Source of the DNA: Euborellia annulipes
Taxonomy: Eukaryota > Arthropoda > Insecta > Dermaptera > Anisolabididae
Assembly: GCA_023213315.1 (NCBI GenBank)
Contig: JAKCPI010025332.1
Span: 1 to 64,000 of the forward strand
Length of the DNA: 64,000 nt
Direction: 5' to 3'
A program made the translations under genes and the position numbers. Under the pieces are notes generated by a model. That model worked only from the letters and a program-made list of their open reading frames with translations. It had not been told where the DNA came from and did no database searches. Of this stretch, positions 23,769-33,690 are shown piece after piece; positions within the stretch are counted from its first letter, which is position 1; each line of letters starts with the position of its first letter.

Positions 23769-24094
23769 CAGTAGCGTAGCCAGAATTTCTGCTTGGAGGG
23801 GGGGCCCAAAAATTTTATGAACATCCGGGGGGGGGGTCATCCCCCACCAAATTCAAGAAACTTAAAGTGGAAAAAGTTTTTTTAGATAATATAAGAATTA
23901 TAAATAAAAAACAAATAAAATAAAAATTTTTTTCTTGAAATAAAAAATAATTTTAATACAAAAATCTCATCATTTAATTTCATCATTAAAGATTTTTTCC
24001 ATTATTTATAAGTTTTTTTTTTAGATTAGGGAAAACAATAAGTATTTTTTTTGTGAAGGCTTTGGGGGGGGGGGCCTCCCTGAATACGCCACTG
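23769..24094. mobile_element. hAT-type MITE, nested, 326 bp
   Basis: Ends CAGTAGCGTAGCCAG / GAATACGCCACTG with G-runs inside. The perfect duplication GTCAAATG lies at 23761-23768 and 24095-24102. It is the second insertion in the 23395-24249 host. Confidence 0.85.
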
Positions 24095-25202
24095 GTCAAA
24101 TGATTTAAACTTAAGCGGCAAAAACTTTCTGGAGTGCGAAAAAAATTTAGCTTTGCTAAAAAAAGATCAAATCAAGGAAGGGTGCCCTAGTGTGTAGTGT
24201 TATTCCCAACTCACCTTTGGGGTGGATTTTTAAAGGTTGGGAAACACTGTTCTAGATATCGGTATTTATTGATTTTGATATGTATTAAATAAATAAAAAA
24301 GATATTAAAATTTGATTTAAATGATGATGAACAATGAAAAATAAATTATAAGAGAACTTATTGGATGATAATATTTTGAAGATGGCAATTTGATAGATAC
24401 TCTGGCAGCTGTTAGTAGATAGAGGCGAATTTGAAATGTTTGCTTGTCTGTCTTTTCAACACAAGACGTTTTCTTTGAATTACTAGACCGGTCACTGTCT
24501 AAATCTTGTCATTTTTAGTCTATCAAAATACTCACTAGAATACATTCTATATCAATAAATAAACGAATAAATTTTTAATTTAAAATGTAAAATAAATAAA
24601 TTTAATTATTATTTCCATAAAGCAAGGTTTTCGATTTTCAAAAGCCAACAAAATTTTGTTACACAGTTTATTGACGAATATAATAATAAATTTCCAACTC
24701 ATATTAATTGCTTACATTACATTCCAAGCACACACCATAGTTTAATGCCAAATGGTAATAAATATAAGAGGCTCGCATACTTAAGTAATTAAAGTTTTCA
24801 TATTCTTGAATTCCAACTGCATTCAAATTTAATTAATTTAATTCACAATATTATATTAATAATAAAATCTTTTTTAATTTCATTTTTATTTTGTGCTTTT
24901 ATTTGTCAAGGAAAAATATTTGCTCAAAATATGGGCTCGATTCTCTTTAAGAGGTCAATTTCTTTTTATATAAAAAAAAATTAATAATATATGAGTGATG
25001 AGAAATAAGCAGGCCTACTAATCTTCTTCCACCTCAGGAACTCAAGCCTATTGGTTATTATGTTATTCTTATCCATATATAGATAGTCAATTTGTTCTAA
25101 TAAAAAATTGATGCAAAAAGATTATAGAGGTAATATTAATTAGTCACTGCTTAGTCGTGACCCAAAGGTTAAGAAATATCTGAATGATAATAGAACTCTC
25201 TC

Positions 25203-25445
25203 TTTATTTATTTATTTATGAATGGATGCATAAAGACCTATGATGACCATTTTCACTTGCAACCAGGAAGAACATGGGAATATATAAATATAACTAGAGG
25301 GGAGAGACTCAACTGGGAGGTAGAAGGGAGTAAGAAGATGGTTGTTGAGATTTGAACGTTTATAGGTAAAAGATTTTAGGAAAAATAGAGACAGTCATCG
25401 GGACAAAGGAAGACTGGAATTGACCAAGTTCTACTAGTCGAAAGC
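25203..25445 (-). repeat. LINE 3' end remnant
   Basis: Same family as 28.14-28.49 kb: both contain, on the minus strand, the coding tail degraded around TTTGTCCC and the 3' end ending ATGCATCCATTC, here followed by an ATAA-repeat tail (plus strand TTTATTTATTTATT). Frameshifts have destroyed the reading frame. Confidence 0.6.
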
Positions 25446-25599
25446 TTAAATGAATAGGAATCTTTAAAATTGTAATAAAAAATACTTTTCATAATTAAAA
25501 TTTCAATTAAAAAAAAAAATCATTTTTTTGAAATTTTTTTTCTGAGGGAGCCGGCGGGCCTTTTAAATAAATTTTATGAGAGAGGTTGTTTCAAAATTT

Positions 25600-26270
25600 A
25601 AAAATCTGGTGTGACAAGCACAGCACACAACTTTCTCTTACCTTCGGTAATCGAAAGTTGTGTACTGTGCTTGTCACACCAGATTTTTTGTGTCGACATG
25701 TATTTAGTTTCCGACAGTACGGTACATTCGATTTTCAAGATGTAAAATTTATAACTATGGGGAAATATTTATATTTTGTTATCATGGCAACCATTTCTTC
25801 TATCTTTTCTATGGAGTACAAGAGTAAAGTAGTCTTCAGAAGATTTAAATCACAAAATGAGAATATACAATTTATTGAGAATCTAAAAAATAATTGATTT
25901 TTGAATTTAAAAAAAAATCGTTGGAGCAAATTTTGAGAAAATCGAAAAAAACTGAAAAAGTGCATCAGTAAAGTACTAGTACTTTTGGGCCGATTTTGTT
26001 CAAAAGCTTCGTGTCACGTCCCATGGGGGTGCCTGACTTAAATATAAAATTTCAACCTCCTAGCTCTTTTCGTTCTTGAGATATTTTGTTCACAGACAGA
26101 CAGACACACAGACACACACACAGACAGACCATGTCGTGAAAACCACTTTTTTGGATTCAGGGGACCTCAAAACGTGAAGATCCATCAAAATCTCGACATC
26201 GAATTTTTGACATGAATCCAATAGGCTACTTTCTCTCTCTATTAACATATATAGAGGTAAGAGAAAGTAA
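25600..26270 (-). repeat. R1 repeat, best complete copy in the window
   Basis: All R1 blocks are present in reverse order, from the AATCTGGTGTGACAAGC hairpin centred on TACCTTCGGTAAT, through CTAGTACTTTTGGGCCG and the CAGACAGACACACAGAC tract, to ATATATAGAGGTAAGAGAAA. The length is about 670 bp with no foreign insertion. It is the best reference for the family. Confidence 0.8.
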
Positions 26271-26356
26271 AAAATATTTTTTTTTTTAGAGCATATGCTT
26301 CAAGTCGCTATTTTAATAGTAGGCTATATGATTTAATTAACATTCAAATAACTTGA

Positions 26357-26510
26357 GAAAACAGGATGAATAAAGAAGAGCAGCTAGTATTTGTTTCATT
26401 CATTTAGCTTAATGGGCCTTAAATGAATGAAACAAATACTAGCTGCTCTTCTTTATTCATCCTGTTTTCTCAATAAATTTATCCAGCTATAAATCTACCT
26501 TTTTCAAATT
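26357..26510. repeat. Second hairpin unit of the 18.7 kb type
   Basis: Arms of about 52 bases, starting TGAGAAAACAGGATGAATAA, are almost perfectly complementary around a short loop (GCTTAATGGGCC). The tail ATTTATCCAGCTATAAATC parallels the ATCTACTCAGCTATCCACC tail of the 18668 unit. Arm sequences differ between the two units, so layout and tail are what is shared. Confidence 0.6.
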
Positions 26511-26773
26511 CAAAAAACTATTTAACTGGCTGCCTGCCCCCTCCTTCAGTACTTAAGATTCGAAGACAAAATCTGAAAATTGAAAATTACTTATTGTTTA
26601 TCACATTTACTTTGCATTAAGGAAATAAATAAGTGATTTTTATTTAAGTATATTTTTATATATTTAATTTTATATCCAATTTATTTATCGACGAAAGAGT
26701 TATTTCCAATTTAATATACAGAACGATATTAAAATTCATTTACAAATCAATTCGGCTAAAAAATACTAATACT

Positions 26774-27025
26774 CAGTAGCGTATCCAGGTGGGGGCGAAG
26801 GGGGGCGCTCGACCCCCCCTCCCCGCCCCAAGCGGATCAAGCTTTTGGCGCCCCTGGCGCCTCCGGATTTTCGGCTTTTTCCCAAAATCTCCAGAAATTT
26901 TTTTTTGAAAATTCATAATAAAATCATTTTATATCACAAATCCGGAGAAAAATTACAAAAAAATAATCGAACGAGATTCATATACTAAAAAAAAAAAAAA
27001 GGTCGAACGAAAAACAGCGCCGCTG
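26774..27025 (+). mobile_element. hAT-type MITE, 252 bp
   Basis: Starts CAGTAGCGTATCCAGG, ends GCGCCGCTG, with the perfect duplication CTAATACT at 26766-26773 and 27026-27033. The 12650-12831 fragment is the same family. Confidence 0.8.
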
Positions 27026-28140
27026 CTAATACTTACTAGTATTTACTAATAGACTTTTTTAGTTTATTTTTTTCCATTTTCTCAAAATTAACTCTATCGA
27101 TTTTTAAACATATCACCTAGAGTTTTAATTAATTTTATCTACTTAATGCTAAACAGAAAAAATCTGTAAAATTCCCTCCCCCCCAGAGGCAAATATTCAG
27201 GTTGCACCACGGGTTTGCTCAAGATTGTGACATTCTTCCTAATTCATGTCAAAATTATTCTCTACTATAAAAGTATTGTAACATATTTATAATTTTTGAC
27301 ATGTTAAATAGATCTGAGACATTCTATTCTGTTTTCTGAAATTTTCATCTCGTAAAAATCCTTATTTATTTATACATATAATACAAATTTATTTATTAAG
27401 TCAATCCCTTGAAAATGAAGTTGATACTTTGGTAATTTTCTTCTTGTTACGTATTAAATTACCAAGAGAGTGAGACGTGTCTTGTCAAGCCCTGCATGGA
27501 GAAAGAGAGAGAGAGATGCATATGTATAGCGACACTGACACTGACACTGACAGAACTCACTCTTTAATCAGAACCCTGTGTCTTGCTAATAATATTAAGA
27601 AGCACAAAGTGAAGAAAACGTGCCAGGAAGCAAAAGGAATGCGCCTCTCACGAAACAACGCATTGAAGGATCGGAGCTAATTGAATAATTGCAACGTTAA
27701 CTGCTAGTGCCTAATTAAAACAGTGCTAATTCTATTCCCAGATTACAAGAAGAGATAGAATTGGATGAGCATTGATAAGTAGGTTTTGACCTATTTCATT
27801 GATTTAATGATAATTCTAAATTATTTCGAGAGCTCGTCTATAATGAAAGTATCAGATTTGTTGTTGAATATTGAATAGCTATAATCGCGCTGATGAACAA
27901 TGAAATTCGAATAACGTTCAGCTAAATACACCTCTAACTTTCTTTAAAAATGGCAACTAAAATAATTATTGGAAGATTTTAAATGTAACTCGTAATTTTT
28001 ACTTTCTCTTACCGGGGGCCCTGGCTACGAAGAAGAGCTACAATCACTACAATCGCGGCGGTCATACCCCTAAATGTCCTCAGTAGCCGAAAAGGGTAAC
28101 AAAATAGAAAGAAAATTCATCTCTACAATTTTTATTTTTT

Positions 28141-28490
28141 ATTTTTTTTTGGAATGGGTGCATAAAGTTCGAAGACCTATAATGACCAGTGGTCACATGC
28201 AGCCAGGAAGAAAATAAAAACAAAAGGAGAAGCATAAAAGGGGAACTCAACTGCGGGAACTGAGAAGATGCCTGTTGAGATTAGACTTGAAAGTCTGAAG
28301 GTTGTAGGTTTTGGGGAAGATAGACGCAGGGAGCTTGTTCCAATCACAGGAGGTCATGGGGACAAAGGAAGAATGAAATTGACTAGTTCTGTTAGTCGTG
28401 ATCTGGACAGCATAGAGATGCTGGGACAATGCCTCCCTTGTTTTCTGTGTATATGTTGCGTCTATACATAGCTGCCCAGTCCGACTTCAG
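28141..28490 (-). pseudogene. LINE ORF2 C-terminus and 3' tail
   Basis: The minus-strand frame at 28247-28429 ends in the pattern DWNKLPASIFPKTYNLQTF followed by KSNLNRHL. The WNxLP...FKxxLxxHL motif is the usual C-terminus of reverse transcriptase proteins of Jockey/CR1-type LINEs. The 3' end reaches an A-rich stretch near 28126-28141. The upstream reverse transcriptase is missing, so this is a 5'-truncated, dead copy. The plus-strand frame over the same DNA is a shadow. Confidence 0.7.
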
Positions 28491-29324
28491 CTCGATGTCT
28501 TAATTATTAATATGGCTGACTTGAATAAGATTTGGTCTAGTGGAAGCTGTGAAAATCATATTTCACTATAAATATCTATGCGGTCGATTCACTAATACTT
28601 CTCAGGAGTATAAAATGATTAGGTTTCAATAGTAGCTGAGAAAATCGAGATTGTTATTCTGACAGCTCAAGTCTTCCTTTCGGCTGTGATGATGGCCATT
28701 TCCCGAACCAAAACCTCAGCTGGAGGTTATAAAACAAATGAAAAATTACTAGCTCCATTCTCTCATCTCCAATTGTATACAATTTTTAATTAAAAAAAAT
28801 TCTTGGAAGGGTAAAATAAATAAATGGTTATTTCATTGAAAGCATTTTGTTTTTTAATATATAATAAATAAATACAAATCTAAATAGACGTACGGAGTAT
28901 ATGGATTTGAAGTGGAAAGAGGGAAACGATTTTAAAAATTCTGATACTAGGTTAATTAAAAAAAAAAAAAAATGAAAAACTATTGTGGTTTAAAAAAAGA
29001 TATTTTATTTCCGATTTTTAATAATAACTTATTAAATAGATTTAATTGAAAACAAAAACATAGTGGAAGTGTCAACGTCTCCAGCAAAACTCAAATTATG
29101 TCACTGAGCTTCATTGTTGGTAAATATTTTATAGGCTCAAAATATTTATATTTGAAATACTGGTAAATAAAAATTAAATTAGTAGATTCGAAGGACTTAT
29201 AGCTGGTAGTTTAATCAGGATAGGTGAAAAGAAAATTAAATTAAAAATTAAATAAATTAAAATTAAATATACAAATTAAACACTAGGTTTTTTGTTTCAA
29301 AGGTTTTATTAATTAAAAAACTAA

Positions 29325-29368
29325 CACTTGATACGTATTTCGACAATTTCTTGTCATCATCAGAAGTG
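29325..29368 (-). ncRNA. Minimal hammerhead ribozyme, intact core (minus arm)
   Basis: On the minus strand: stem I 5' strand CACTT (29368-29364), core CTGATGA (29363-29357), stem II GACAA/TTGTC (29355-29351 and 29346-29342) with a GAAA tetraloop, core GAAA (29341-29338), stem III as the 8-base palindrome ATACGTAT (29338-29331), cleavage-site C (29330), stem I 3' strand AAGTG (29329-29325). All conserved core positions are present. A stem III without a loop implies cleavage as a dimer, as described for Penelope-associated small hammerheads. Activity is inferred, not shown. Confidence 0.75.
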
Positions 29369-29485
29369 ATTACATTCTAATACATGAAAGTAGATACAGC
29401 ATAAACTATATATATATAGTTTACAGCATATATACTATATATATATAGTTTATGCTGTATCTACTTTCATGTATTAGAATGTAAT

Positions 29486-29529
29486 CACTTCTGATGATGA
29501 CAAGGAATTGTCGAAATACGTATCAAGTG
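29486..29529 (+). ncRNA. Minimal hammerhead ribozyme, intact core (plus arm)
   Basis: Stem I CACTT 29486-29490 with AAGTG 29525-29529. Core CTGATGA 29491-29497. Stem II GACAA 29499-29503 and TTGTC 29508-29512 closing a GGAA (GNRA) tetraloop. Core GAAA 29513-29516. Palindromic stem III ATACGTAT 29516-29523. Predicted cleavage after C29524. It differs from the minus-arm copy only in the tetraloop (GGAA against GAAA), so function-preserving change is possible. Confidence 0.75.
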
Positions 29530-29852
29530 TTAATTTTTTAATTAATAAAACCTTTGAAACAAATAACCTAGTGTTTAATTTGTATATTTAATTTTAATTT
29601 ACAAAATGTTTCAACGAGAACCACCGGTCGTAAATCTTAAATAAAAATTAATAAATTTTATATGAAAAGTAAACTATAAAAGAAAAATGGAATTTTTTAT
29701 GCAACCCTTTGGTAATTTAAGATTTTCATAAATAGCTCTAAATATACAAACACTTGAACATCCTGCAATGTGGGCCTTGGAAGTTATTTGGATTTTGTTG
29801 ATAAAGTGAAACTGAGAGCCAGCCAAAGATAATAAATATTAAACAGATTTAT

Positions 29853-29892
29853 TTGCCAATGTTTCGAGTGGCCTACATTCTCATCAGTAGTT
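29853..29892 (-). ncRNA. Hammerhead-like relic
   Basis: Minus strand has CTGATGA, a stem II of five positions with one A-C mismatch around TAGGC, then GAAACATT. Stem I cannot be formed with the flanks. Likely a degraded relative or coincidence. Confidence 0.3.
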
Positions 29893-29915
29893 TATGGCTA
29901 TTCCTACACTAGGGC

Positions 29916-30026
29916 TGCCCTCGGTCTTGGTGTAGGGTTAGCCTTGTGCTGGCCTTGTATACCAAGGGTCGAGGGTTCTTATCCCAGGCAGTCCGATGAT
30001 TTTATTTAAGCCATTTGGATACCAAA
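29916..30026 (+). mobile_element. S1 SINE, 5' part
   Basis: TCGGTCTTGGTGTAGGGTTA (box A region), GGGTCGAGGGTTCTTATCCC (box B region, altered) and AGGCAGTCCGATGATTTTAT match the head and early body of the 19.74 kb SINE in the plus orientation. It stops after the TTTGGATACC block. Confidence 0.7.
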
Positions 30027-30431
30027 TACATACATACTTGGAGTATGTCTTAGCAGAATCATGTATTTTTACTGTAAATAATTAAATTTTAAATAGTAGA
30101 AAAATAAAGTTTCGAGTTGTCCAAGCTTAAGCTGGATCGTTTCTTTTTTTTTTTGATAAAATTGGGAAAAACTAAAAAAGTACATCAATAAAGAACTAGT
30201 ACCCGAATTTTCCCCTTGGTACCTGAAATAGTAGGAATATTTAAAATTTGAAAAACATTATTAAGTAGAATACATGTAGTATGAGATAAAATCAATGTAT
30301 TGCATTGAGTTGAGTAAATATAAAATTTCTAGAAAAGTTTTTTCTGATATTAAATTCCTTTCTTTATTATTAAATATATTTCTCTTTACCTGAATCTTAT
30401 TTTATTTTTCTCTCAGATGGGATGGAATTTA

Positions 30432-31250
30432 AAAAAAATCTGGTATGACTGGTCGCACGCACATATTTAGTTTCCGACAGTAGGGTACATTTGAATTCAA
30501 AATGTAAAATTTATAATCAGAAAAATATTTATATTTTGTTACCATGGCAACCATTTCCCCTATCTTTCCTATGAAGTACAATAGTAAAGTGGTCTTCAGA
30601 AGATTTCAATGGCAAAATGAGAATATGCATTTTAAAGAGCATCTAAAAAATAATTTATGAATTTTAATTAAAATCGTTAGAGCGAATTTTGAGAAAATCG
30701 AAAAAAACTGAAAAACTACATCAGTAAAGTACTAGTACTTTTTGGCTGATTTTGATTAAAAGCTTATTTTTACGCCCTAGGGAGGAAGGGCGTCCGCAGG
30801 ATTTTTTGCAGGGGGGGCAAGGATTTTTTGCAGGGGGGGGCAAGTCACTTCCAGATAAGTTAAAAAAAACGTATTTTGATATTAATAATGTTATACATCT
30901 CTTAGTATTTAAAGCTTTCTCACCGCGGCAAGGTGAATGTATACTGTGAAAGGTTTTTTTTGTATTTTTTTTTTGTTTTATACATTTTTTTGTATCATTT
31001 TAATTTTCCAGGGGGGGGCAAGTGCCTGGTTGCCCCCCCTGCGGACGCCCATGCTAGGGAGGTGCCTAACTTAAATATAAAATTTTAATCTCCTAGCTCA
31101 ATTTCTTCATGCTTTACATTGAACACACACACACAGACAGACCATGTCGCGAAAACCACTTTTTTGGATTCAGGGGACCTCAAAACGTGTATATCCATCA
31201 AAATCTAGACATCGAATTTTTGGCATGAATCCAATACTTTCTATACATAT
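30432..31250 (-). repeat. R1 copy interrupted by a hAT MITE
   Basis: R1 blocks run from AATCTGGTATGACTGG to CATCAAAATCTAGACATCG and ATCCAATACTTTC, with a 269-base MITE at 30785-31053. The end hairpin is displaced or overwritten by the GC-rich unit that begins near 31266; a matching end piece GGTAAGAGAAAGTAAAG sits at 31815-31831. Confidence 0.75.
30785..31053 (+). mobile_element. hAT-type MITE inside R1, 269 bp
   Basis: Inverted ends GAAGGGCGTCCGCAG / CTGCGGACGCCCATG, perfect duplication CTAGGGAG (30777-30784 and 31054-31061). The open frame across the left end is a G-run artefact. It is younger than the R1 copy it splits. Confidence 0.85.
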
Positions 31251-31265
31251 AATTATATAATATAC

Positions 31266-31760
31266 TAGACGCAAAGCCCCGCCTTCGGCGGGGCTTGCGC
31301 TTATAGGGGGCTGCGCCCCTGGACCCCCTGCTCGCCTTCGGCTTATATACATACCGGTACATACAAACATTTTCCCTTTTCATTTTTATATATAGAGACT
31401 ATTTTAACGGTTAATCATTCATGAACTTAAGATTTTTTGTGAATCATATCCTTTCCGGGACTCTCCCGGTACACAGACAAAAAATTTACGCCGATATTTT
31501 AGAATTCAAAATGTAAATAAATAAAAAATCGTAAACATGGGAAAATATTTATATTTTGTTATCATGGCAACCATTTCTCCTAATTTTTATTTTTTTCTTA
31601 TTTTAACGATTAATTACTCATTAACTTATTGTTATTTGTGAAACAAAACCTGTCCGGGACTCTCACAAACATTCACAGAAAATTTCATCATAATTGGTTC
31701 AGCCGTTTAGGAGGAGTTCAGTCACATACACACGTACAGAAGAATTATATATATATAAAG

Positions 31761-31805
<45 letters not shown>
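31266..31805 (+). mobile_element. RTE-like non-autonomous retroposon (composite)
   Basis: It starts ACTAGACGCAAAGCCCCGCC with a CCCCGCCTTCGGCGGGG hairpin and a CTGCGCCCCTGGACCCCC phrase. It ends AAAATTTCATCATAATTGG, TTCAGCCGTTTAGGAGGAG, TCACATACACACG and a TA-rich tail, the kind of 3' end seen in RTE-clade LINEs and their SINEs. A piece of R1 (about 31480-31595) is embedded, with a diverged duplication of an 80-base segment (CCGGGACTCTC twice) around it. Related GC-rich DNA lies at 58.88-58.95 kb. Confidence 0.5.
31757..31803. repeat. TA microsatellite
   Basis: About 22 TA units after ATATAAAGATATG, with a second AAAGATATG just beyond. It is the tail of the retroposon above. Confidence 0.9.
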
Positions 31806-31806
<1 letters not shown>

Positions 31807-32500
31807 ATATGTATAGGTAAGAGAAAGTAAAGAGGCATTTTTATTTTCAGTATATAGGCCTACTCAACATATTTTCTTTTATTTATTCTTTTATTAATTT
31901 AATCATTCATTATTTTCGTAAAAAAATAAATAAAACCAAATTCTAACAGCGTTGATTGATTTGGAATAAAAAAAAGTAAAAAAAAAAAAGAACTAAAGGA
32001 GAAATCATGCAAAAAATAATGGAATTAAAAATAAACAGAGAATATCTCTAACAAAATAAAATAAAATACATACAGTATAATATTGAATTTATCGTTAGAT
32101 GAAATAATAAAAACATTTTTATTTTTACCTTCCAATTCATTTTTCTTCTTTAAAAATGAAAATATTAAATCAAGCATCGAGATGTAAGAATAATAGGGTG
32201 TTAAAATTTTCTTTTCTCTTTTTACGTGAATTCTAAGAATTTTAATTTTTGCCTTCGCACAGTGAGTCCAAATTAAAAGAAAAATCTTTTTTGAGAGACT
32301 AAATTAAAATTATATTCAAAGATTCTTATTTCTTTAACCCTCTCCATTATTTTCTTTTCTAACCCAAAGCGGTTTGAAAATGGAGTTGAAAAAAAAATTA
32401 TGGCATAAAATTTTAAATAAATAAAAATTTATCTTTTTTACTTTGATAATGTTTCTAAAAGAGCCTAGGGTAGAAAATTTAAATATGATTTATTTTTACT

Positions 32501-32595
32501 TTCTCTTACCCTATATATGAAATATATAGACAGAAAGTATTGAATTCATGTCGAAAATTCGATGTCGAGATTTTGATGGATCTTCACGTTTTTTT
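32501..32595 (+). repeat. R1 5' end fragment
   Basis: TTTACTTTCTCTTACCC...ACAGAAAGTATTG, then ATGTCGAGATTTTGATGG and TCTTCACG. It is cut there and followed by a separate short repeat phrase, CGGCATCTGAGGCC, that recurs near 34.98 and 63.47 kb. Confidence 0.7.
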
Positions 32596-32854
32596 TATCT
32601 CTTTTTCGGCATCTGAGGCCCTTTAGACTCCGTTCCAATTTATTTAAATTGAATAGTAGCCAATTCAATTGAAATTAATTTTTGTCGCTGATGCTTTGTT
32701 AAAAGTCAGGACAAGCATTGCAAAGTATATATTAATATAATTATTTTTCAAGGAGGGGGGCTCGAAATAATTTACCCCCACCTCATTTATAAATATATTT
32801 TAAAATTTTATAATGTTATATTCAATGGGAAATGATTTATGAAATTTAATTAAT

Positions 32855-33092
32855 TACCCCCCTCCCTCCCCCCGAGATTTAAAAAAAAACAACTTTTTTT
32901 CGAAAAAAAAAATTATTTTTAATGTAAGAATTTAAAAATTAATACTTAAAAATTTGATTTGAATTTATATTCTGTCAAACAAGTACAGAATGCGCCTTTA
33001 AATTATTGAAATTAAGAAAAAAATTGTGTGCTGTGCGACCAGTCACACCAGATTACCTCCCCCCCTCTCGAGAAACACCTCTGGATCCGCTC
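32855..33092 (-). mobile_element. hAT-type MITE (family R2), reverse copy
   Basis: Matches 42810-43074 in reverse from the CCCCCCGAGATTT block to the end GGATCCGCTCTTG. The left end and target duplication are not clear. Confidence 0.65.
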
Positions 33093-33239
33093 TTGATTTC
33101 AATTAATTCTGAAAGAGACACACTTTATATAATACATTTATTTTTTCGACGCCTGGCTCATAGGCAACCAAACTGCCATGCTTGATGTTCTGTTTGTATA
33201 TAATAGGAAAATTTTTGTATCAATTTTTTTTTTATTACT

Positions 33240-33400
33240 TCTATACCAAATGGATTAAATAAGAATGCCTGGACCCCCAATAAATATATATTAATAAATT
33301 AGGAGTATTGTTTAGGTCTTAAATGGCCTAAATTGCCGAAAATACTGTCTGTAAGTCTGTGAATGTGAGTAGTGTTTAAAAAAAAAAGCGGCCATTTCTA
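33240..33400 (+). mobile_element. S1 SINE 3' part
   Basis: ATACCAAATGGATTAAATAAG, then TGCCTGGACCCCCAATAA, TCTTAAATGGCCTAAATTGC and GTGAATGTGAG before an A run (33380-33388) match the 3' half of the 19.74 kb SINE in the plus orientation. The tRNA-like head is missing. Confidence 0.65.
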
Positions 33401-33615
33401 GTTTACAATATTATCAATATTTGGAATATTGTACCGATATATTTAAGCGGGCGTTATACAGTCTTGTTTCTCAGAGGCTACCCATCTCGATTTTCCGCAT
33501 TGCTCGTAGATAACGTTCTCCGGACTTACCCTCTGAAACAAAAAAAAAATTCTCATTTAAAAAAAAATTAAATTTCCTTTTAAAAAAATAAATTACACAA
33601 AAAAAAAAATAATAG

Positions 33616-33690
33616 TTGCACAAGGCGAGATTCGAACTCTGGATTTTTTGTTTACAAAGAATGCGCCCTACCGATCTAGCCATCGCGACC
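33616..33690 (-). mobile_element. tRNA-like SINE head (third family)
   Basis: The minus strand shows a box A-like TGGCTAGATCGGTAGG and a box B-like AGTTCGAATCTC about 35 bases apart. The acceptor ends do not pair and the anticodon arm does not fold correctly, so this is a SINE promoter or tRNA pseudogene rather than a tRNA gene. Confidence 0.5.

Larger units (their letters stand above)
23395..24249. mobile_element. hAT MITE host of a three-element nest
   Basis: The outer ends are CAGTGGTTCCCAACC and GGTTGGGAAACACTG, the classic hAT terminal pattern. A perfect 8-base duplication TTCTAGAT lies at 23387-23394 and 24250-24257. Two other hAT-type MITEs are inserted inside it, each with its own 8-base duplication. 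Without them the host would be about 270 bp. Confidence 0.85.
29262..29600. mobile_element. Head-to-head Penelope-like terminal repeats (long palindrome)
   Basis: Two arms of about 165 bases are nearly perfect inverted copies, from ATATACAAATTAAACACTAG at the left to the matching end near 29595. They meet at a TATATATA-rich centre (29405-29450). Each arm carries a complete hammerhead motif (separate entries). Minimal hammerheads of this design are known from Penelope-like elements, whose terminal repeats can be in inverted order. No reverse transcriptase or endonuclease coding is present. Confidence 0.65.

Noticed and set aside
29400..29455. A CRISPR-like or origin-like palindrome
   Set aside because: It is the centre of the inverted Penelope-like arms; there are no spaced repeats, and CRISPR is not expected in a eukaryote.
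31268..31330. Bacterial terminator or contamination (GCCCCGCCTTCGGCGGGGC)
   Set aside because: A related GC-rich block occurs at 58.88 kb, both lie inside other repeats, and the flanks are typical of this genome, so it is part of a repeat.
33616..33690. A tRNA gene
   Set aside because: Box A and box B are present, but acceptor and anticodon stems do not pair; a SINE head or pseudo-tRNA fits better.
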